Origin: Kalaharituber pfeilii
Lineage: Eukaryota > Ascomycota > Pezizomycetes > Pezizales > Pezizaceae
Direction of reading: 5' to 3'
Assembly: GCA_015179045.1 (NCBI GenBank)
Contig: WHUZ01000011.1
Location: 310,001 to 374,000 of the forward strand
Length of the DNA: 64,000 bases
Of the stretch, positions 58,158 through 64,000 are shown piece by piece. A program made the translations under genes and the position numbers. Position 1 is the stretch's first letter. Every line of letters starts with the position of its first letter. Below the pieces are notes generated by a model. That model made no database searches. It saw nothing but the letters and a program-made list of their open reading frames with translations, and was not told the DNA's origin.

Positions 58158-58252
58158 TGAAAGCGCGTGGCTTGGATACACGACCTTCAGCTCTAGGATG
58201 TTTGACCATTGTTCAGACATCGAGACTGCAGTTACTCTACCATGTAACTCTT
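58158..58252 (-). pseudogene. probable degenerate tRNA, Met-like, with intron-like insert
   Basis: On the minus strand, TTAC-ATGGTAGA-GTAA forms a clean D arm. GCAGTCTCGAT resembles the 5' anticodon half of an elongator tRNA-Met, and about 22 nt later CTGAAGGTCGTG matches the usual 3' anticodon/variable region, followed by a decayed T arm (CGTGTATCCAAGCCACG). The acceptor stems do not pair. Best read as a pseudogene; a covariance search would decide. Confidence 0.35.
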
Positions 58253-60006
58253 ACCTACATCTACTCGGTATTGGATTAATAAGTGCAAACACTCAAGGCT
58301 TCGAATTCACAAAACCAACTTGAACGCTATGCAGGTCAGTATATGTGTGATCTTAGCAATACATAGAACACTGCCTTTCCTTTAGGATTCAATGCCAATG
58401 GTCTACATCGATTACATGCATTTTGGGCTTTAAATATGGCTCAAATCGCATCAAGCTGCCAGCATGAGTGTAGTATGCCCTGGACGCATGGACACACCAT
58501 TTGCTGCACACTTTTCGGCATATCGCACTTGAGCATGATTATGGTTCCAGTTTTGAATTTCTGAAATGTGAAATCGAAGGCGTCCCCGGTTGCCGCTTCT
58601 AATATCAAAAAAGTCATTTTCACGGTATTCTTAACTATATACACAATATATTTCAAAGAAGTTCGAATTGGCTCTGAAAGATCAATGTCAATTTCAACGC
58701 AGACAGGGTTATGTGAATACTAAATTATTGGTAGCAGGTGTTAGGATGATCGGGCTTCGGTAGGCTGGGCGTAAGAACCAGGGGGTAACCACAATCAGGT
58801 AAAGTACTGGGATTGCGACTAGGTGTAAATTGTGTCAGAGTACATCAGAGTAAAGCATTTCAATCTTTTGACTTCTTCGTAGGCCTACCCGCCAGGTCGA
58901 AAATATAACTCGATTTTGAGCTTCATGCCTGACATATTTGATCTTGTTCTTTCTTATATGATTCTCTATTCTATGCTACCCCTGAAGATAAATGTACTTC
59001 TGTGAGGTGAAAACAGGCGCAAAAGAATATAGGGGAAAAAAAAGCGTAAACCATTTTGATGTTCAGGAGCAGACAAACCCCAGTCCAACCTGTACTCAAC
59101 CCACCGCCTCTCCCTGTGCATCACCCCATTGTGTGTAGGCTGGGCCAGGCCGTTCCTCCCTTCGAACCTGTAGACCTGCCGATAGGTTTAGAACTATACG
59201 CCCTTGACTGTAGTTGACCAATTACTTTGGCTACTCTGCCAGTGGGGCAATATACTCCAACTTGATGCTTCCCAGCTCAACTCCGAGCGCATCATGATGC
59301 TATGTATACTTAAGTCGGTTATTTATACTTTGCTGTAGCACGTAGTCTGCATACCGTAGAGTAGGGCCAGCCTCATAACAACTAGCGCCCTTATTCCCAA
59401 AACGTAATAATTCAGATTCCAACCCTGAAAGTCCCTAACAATCTATCGCGAGCCAGCGGGCGGTCAACACAGAAAGACGTCTGGGCGGGTATCTATATCT
59501 GTATCGAGGCTAGAAAGTCATGGCTCGAAGCGCTTCTCTTTGATTCCTCCGAATTAATTGCATCCATTCAACGTCTTCACCTACTTCATAGGTATGCTAA
59601 GAAGTAGGCCTGGGTTGTGTGTGCCAGGAAAGTAGTAGCTGCGAGCTAGACTAGGCTAAGGGCGCGCTAGTGGAAAAGCATAGCACCTTAATACAAGCTC
59701 CATGGCGACCCGGCGAACTGAACTCGGGCAAACGTGGGAAGTTTCTTCAACTCCAATTAATGACTACAGGCCCTATTGCATACTTATTGAAGCTGGGCCC
59801 ACTACGGATTAAAATTCTATGTGTGCCGCGATGAAGCGAATATACCGGTCGGGGCATGAGCGCGACGTTGTCGTTGATGCCAATCGTGGGGGGGGGGGGG
59901 GGGCGAGGCATTGCCAGTTCCTCCCATAGTCCACTGACGCAGGCTGTGGGCATGTTGCTAGGCTTGCCTGTAGATCTGGAGTAGGTAGCACACCATATCC
60001 ACGGCG

Positions 60007-60052
60007 CATCGCACCGCACCGCACCGCACCACCGCACCGCACCGCACCGCAC
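60007..60052. repeat. GCACC pentanucleotide repeat
   Basis: Eight to nine copies of GCACC, with one ACC slip in the middle, lying in the GC-rich 5' region of the SNT2-like gene, about 1.25 kb before its ATG. Confidence 0.85.
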
Positions 60053-60493
60053 CCTGCCTGGGGTGCTGAGTCGCTCGCAAGTGCGTGCGTGCGCACTTCA
60101 TGCCTCCATGTACATGGAGCCTCCACGGCCGCACAGCACGGCAGGCCCGTAACGGCGTAGATGTAGGCATCCCGGCCTGGCTGCTGCTCTGGCGCAGAGT
60201 ACTTCCAGACGGCCGGTGCTGGCGTCGCTCACGTTGCGTGCGGTGCCGTCGCAGTAGCGGCATGGCCTAAGTCCTCACCCCAGCCGACCACGACGCACAG
60301 CGCAAGTACGCACGACAGCCGATGTCCCTGTACTCGAGTACTCTGATATGACACTCTGTGCCTCGCTCGCTGCCCGCACACAGCGCTCTCCCGTGGCCCG
60401 CTGCTCCCTTCCAGGCCCACGCCCCCGGCGTGCTTGCGGATTGCCTGAAGTATCGAGACATCTGTCCCCTGGCCCGGCGCCAGCCCTCCCGCC

Positions 60494-60544
60494 TGCCTAC
60501 CTGCCTACCTGCCTACCTGCCTCTGCCTCTGCCTCTGCCTCTGC
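60494..60544. repeat. CTGCCTAC / CTGCCT compound repeat
   Basis: Four copies of an 8-bp CCTGCCTA unit are followed by five copies of a 6-bp CTGCCT unit, in the pyrimidine-rich upstream region of the SNT2-like gene. Confidence 0.8.
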
Positions 60545-61312
60545 CCTCCCCACCCCGGCTCCCCCCACCACGCCGCTGCACTGGCATTATATCAGCGTCA
60601 CCCCGGTCCTCCGAGAAAACTCTCGTCGTGCATGCCTGGACGCTTAGTCTCCTCGCGCTCCCACACATCCCCAGCGCCCACCGCAGTGCCTGCTGCCCGC
60701 TGCCCGCTGCCCGCTGCACGCTCCTGCCCTTCGTCTCCATCCATCCCCAGAGCCCTCTCCCATAGATCTGCATTCCCTTCGCTCGCCCTCTCCCCCAGCC
60801 AGCCCAATCACGTCCCGCCCGATTGCACCCCTCCACAACCCCCCCGTTTGGCATTTGCCCTTGCCATCTAGCTCTTTCGGTTCGGGCTAGTCGGCCAGCC
60901 CTCGCTATCCCCTCCACCCCCCCCCCAAGCCCACACTCGGAGCGTAATCCAGCACCTGCTCTGTCTCTGCTTAGTCCTCCCTCCACAACCTGCACCGCAT
61001 ATCCCCAACCCTCTTTCTCCTTCTCACTTCGCCCCGTCTCTCCCTACCCCCCTCCCCTCCCCCCCCCTCCCCCCAATCCTTCCCGCCCCACCTCCTGCAT
61101 ACACCCAGTAAACCCCCCCGCCCCCCCCCCTCCCCCCTCCCCCCACCATCCCACACAACGTTATACACCTCAAGCTCTTCACGCCCACTGTTCTTCACGC
61201 ACCATTCATTCACTCATTGTTCGATTATCTCTTTGTCAACTTGCAAATCCAACCCTCCAAAATTCGTTATCGCTCGCCGCAACATACCCACGCTGTTTCC
61301 TGAAACGGCTCC

Positions 61313-64000
61313 ATGACCCAGCCGAAGTCCTCGGCCTCTTCACAGGCCACAGGCAATGGCTCATCAAAGAATCAGACACCCCCAATCACACGCGCTACAT
61401 CTCCATATGGGACACGGTCACGCAACAGAGGCGCTGCCCACCGCGTTAATTATGCCGAAGACAATGAGATGGAATACGAGTATACAAATACACCTGCCTC
61501 CTCTTCGTCGGCAAATACAGCGGGATCCACGAGCCACTCGGGAGCGAGTGCCACAACCAATGGAGGGACCAGCGGCAGGAGGGCTTCAGCAGCGGTTTCT
61601 TCTGCTGGGAAGGAAGTGACTATCGCTACATCTCATGGTTCAAAAAAGCGGAAGAATACCTATGTTCAGCCCAAAGAGAAAATTTCAAACATGCTATCAT
61701 TTGAGCATCCATATTTAAAGGATGGAGTTCTGACAGCAGACGACGGAACAACATTCTCTGTGCATGGTACGAGTTGTGCATTCCCTGCTGCGAGCGGAAC
61801 TTCATTTTTTTTTTGCATATTCTTCCTCCCATAACCCATATACCCTAATGTACTCTTCTGGAATAATGCGACTTGTCTATAATAATTCTAACTAGCTCTT
61901 TGGAATTTACATAGATCACATCTATTTAATATGCGAGCCCCCCGGAGAACCATACTACCTAGCGAGAATTATGGAATTTCTCCATGCCGACAACAATTCC
62001 GCAAATCCCATCGATGCTTTGCGTGTTAATTGGTACTACCGTCCCAAAGATATCCAGCGCAAGGTTACAGATACCAGGACAGTATTTGCCAGTATGCATT
62101 CGGATACTTGCCCTCTCTCTTCAATACGGGGAAAATGCACAATAGAGCACAAGGACATGATTGAAGACATTGACGAATTTCGCAAGCAACAAAACCATTT
62201 TTGGTATGAAAAAATGTTCGATCGCTACATTCACAGATTTTACGACGTTATTCCTACACAAAAAATTTTGAATGTCCCGGAAAGAATTCGCAAAATTTTA
62301 CAAGAACGCTGGAAGTTTGTGCTTGTGGAGCCTCAACGGGCTAAAGAGCTTTGTAGTGCGATGAAGGAATGCAAACGTTGCAGTGGTTACTGTGCAAGGT
62401 ATATTGCAAATTTTGGGGCCGATGATATCTCCCCACTCCACATAAAAGGTCGTGAATTAAACCTGGCTAACAAACCAAAAACAAAATAATGTCTAGTGTC
62501 GATTCGGTACATTGTGCAGTGTGTGGTAATAGTTACCATATGAATTGTGTACGGCCTCCCATCTTAAAAAAGCCTACCAGAGGGTTCGCCTGGGCATGCG
62601 CTCCATGTAATCGCTCGAATGAACGTCGGTTGGAAGCTAGGAACACTCCAACTCAGATCAACGAAGTAGAGGACGATTTCGCAGAAGATGAAGATGAAGA
62701 GATGTCGCAAGGTGGAGGAGCTAATAATTGTGGAACTGAGACTGGTACTCCTACAGAAATTGACACACTGCGCCAACCAACCGAGGAGCAGCTTGCACTA
62801 TCGAAACAGTGGCCCTATCGGTATTTAGGGATGCATTGTAAGGTGGAAGATGTTTTGGATTATGATGACCGGATATATCCACGGGCCGCTTCGAGGCTTG
62901 GGACCCGACATCAGGCAAATGTTCCGGAATGGTATGGACAGCCGGTTGAATACGTGAAGCCCGTTGAGAGGAAGAAATATGAGAAGGGGCGGCGGAAGGA
63001 TGCCAAGACTGCAGCGGCCTTGGCAGAAGCCGAACGTCTAGAGCGGGAAAAGCGCCCGAAATGGGTAATGGATGAGCCGGTCGGGTACATACGCCGGGGT
63101 GAAGACGACTCCACATCGACGCTTTTATTTCGAATTAGCGAAGACCCGGTGGAAACTGAGGATATCGCCAAAATGGAAATTCGTGAAAAGATTATTGACG
63201 ATTATATGGAGCAGGCTAAGGGACTGGCTAAGTCGATTGGCGTAGAACCATACTCTACAAATTTCCTGGATAAGGCCCTGCAACTTTTGTATGCAAATCA
63301 TCTGAAAATCGAACCAGCATTAAAGGCTTTAAAAGCAGTCGAACGGAAAAAGGACTTGAAGGAGCCGGAATTTAAGGGTGAAGAGCTCAAACGTTTCGAG
63401 GAGGGTGTAATGAAGTACGGCTCTGAGCTACATGAGGTATGTCGGCATGTGCGGACAAAGAAAATGGCCGAAATTGTTAGGTTCTACTATATGTGGAAAA
63501 AAACACCTCGCGGAAAGGAAATATGGGGTGGTTTTGAAGGGAGGCGCGCCAAGAAGGAAGCAAAAAAGCAGGATGGCTTGGCTACTACTGCAAAGTTGGT
63601 AGATGACTTTGCTGATGAGAACGATGACTCTGCATTTGATGAAGAGAAGGCGGCAGAAAGGAAACGGGGCTTTCAATGCAAATTCTGCGGGACAAGGCAC
63701 TCTCGCCAATGGAGAAGGGCTCCTGGAGTCCCTCCAGGCACCACAATACCAGCAAATGGGGGATCATCCAAACATGTGAAGAAGGAAGATAAAGACAAGT
63801 CACTTGTCCTGGCACTATGTTATAGGTGTGCTGAGCTATGGAGACGATACGGTTTACACTGGGAAGATCCGGATGAGATAGCGAAAAAGCTGAGTCAAGG
63901 TGGCGGACGACAGTGGAAGCGAAGGATAGATGAGGAGCTACTGAAAGAAATAGCCGCTGCAGCTGAAGAGAAGAAGGACAGGGAATTGGGGGGTACGCCA
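61313..64000 (+). CDS. SNT2: SNT2-like BAH-PHD-SANT chromatin protein (3' end beyond window)
   Basis: Exons 61313-61766, 61915-62398 and 62497 onward; introns 148 and 98 nt, both with CTAAC branch sites. 813 codons are open to the window end. A Ser-rich N-terminus precedes a BAH domain at about 140-290 (DHIYLICEPPGEPYYLARI, VNWYYRPKDI). A PHD finger starts at C304 (CKRCSGYCAR, split by the intron, then HCAVCGNSYHMNC and ACAPC). WVMDEPVGYIRRGEDD may be an ELM2-type entry. A SANT domain lies at about 604-652 (FEEGVMKYGSELHEVCRHV, IVRFYYMWKKT). A GATA-like finger follows at about 706 (CKFCGTRHSRQWRRAP ... CYRCAELWRRYG). This order matches fungal Snt2 (yeast Snt2 works with Ecm5/Rpd3 and has ubiquitin-ligase activity; fission yeast Snt2 is in the Lid2 complex). 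Further C-terminal PHD fingers are expected outside the window. Confidence 0.92.

Larger units (their letters stand above)
53574..61312. other. 7.7-kb gene-poor region, relics and GC/C-rich promoter of the SNT2-like gene
   Basis: 53574-53800 is the RPP0 promoter. 53975-54065, 56083-56118 and 58158-58252 contain tRNA-like words, and a foldback occupies 56031-56163. 54800-55200 is AT-rich. Frames throughout are short; one of 96 codons at 55236 has no recognised domain. From about 59880 the sequence becomes GC-rich, with a G run at 59889-59902, GCACC repeats at 60007-60052, CTGCCT/CCTA repeats at 60494-60544 and C tracts at 60910-61140. The last kilobase is very C/T-rich, typical of a fungal promoter and 5' UTR. 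No complete gene is supported. Confidence 0.45.

Noticed and set aside
60348..61449. Long frames on both strands upstream of the SNT2-like gene
   Set aside because: Repeat-encoded (ASASASA, LPLPLP) and C-tract-driven. The real coding frame starts at 61313 and shows BAH/PHD motifs downstream.

Overview
This window looks like nuclear DNA of a filamentous ascomycete (Pezizomycotina; Leotiomycetes is possible but only a guess). Genes carry short introns (47-164 nt) with GT..AG ends and CTAAC- or CTGAC-like branch points. The set of housekeeping genes is typical of these fungi, and genes are separated by long intergenic stretches rich in homopolymers and microsatellites. I support 14 protein genes well, plus two weaker secreted-protein candidates and one doubtful partial ORF at the left edge. 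All exon limits were placed by eye from splice motifs, reading phase and family similarity.

Layout: 0.6-2.0 kb (+) ERV46-like COPII cargo protein. 3.4-5.5 kb (-) PWWP plus TFIIS-N/LEDGF-like chromatin protein. 8.2-8.7 kb (+) small unknown protein. 9.2-10.4 kb (+) secreted protein with no visible ATG. 10.7-16.6 kb (-) a compact run of three genes: GPATCH11-like G-patch protein, uroporphyrinogen decarboxylase (HEM12), and a CUE-like/CCCH/Smr RNA-binding protein. 19.65-21.75 kb (+) a small secreted candidate, then TVP38. 24.7-26.7 kb (-) a long unknown Ser-rich protein. 29.6-33.4 kb (+) a DUF726/TMCO4/Mil1-like membrane protein with a lipase-type GxSxG motif. 33.4-38.9 kb intergenic, holding a complete Tc1/mariner-type MITE. 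38.9-39.6 kb (+) a Ser/Pro-rich unknown protein. 43.5-45.4 kb (-) PWP1. 47.2-49.9 kb (-) a CLIP-170-type CAP-Gly protein. 52.5-53.6 kb (-) ribosomal stalk protein P0. 53.6-61.3 kb a long gene-poor stretch with a foldback and degenerate tRNA-like pieces. 61.3-64 kb (+) an SNT2-like BAH/PHD/SANT/GATA-type chromatin protein that runs off the right edge.

There is no biosynthetic cluster, CRISPR array or intact autonomous transposon. The genes work in unrelated housekeeping systems: secretory trafficking (ERV46, TVP38, possibly the DUF726 protein), ribosome biogenesis and translation (PWP1, RPP0), heme synthesis (HEM12), mRNA surveillance by inference (CCCH-Smr), microtubule plus ends (CLIP-170) and chromatin (PWWP, SNT2). 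The most interesting signals are the MITE with an internal degenerate tandem array, a GC-AG intron in HEM12 fixed by a conserved catalytic motif, several introns that stay in frame if retained, a secreted-protein gene whose signal peptide has no ATG, and tRNA-like/foldback relics in the 54-58 kb desert.
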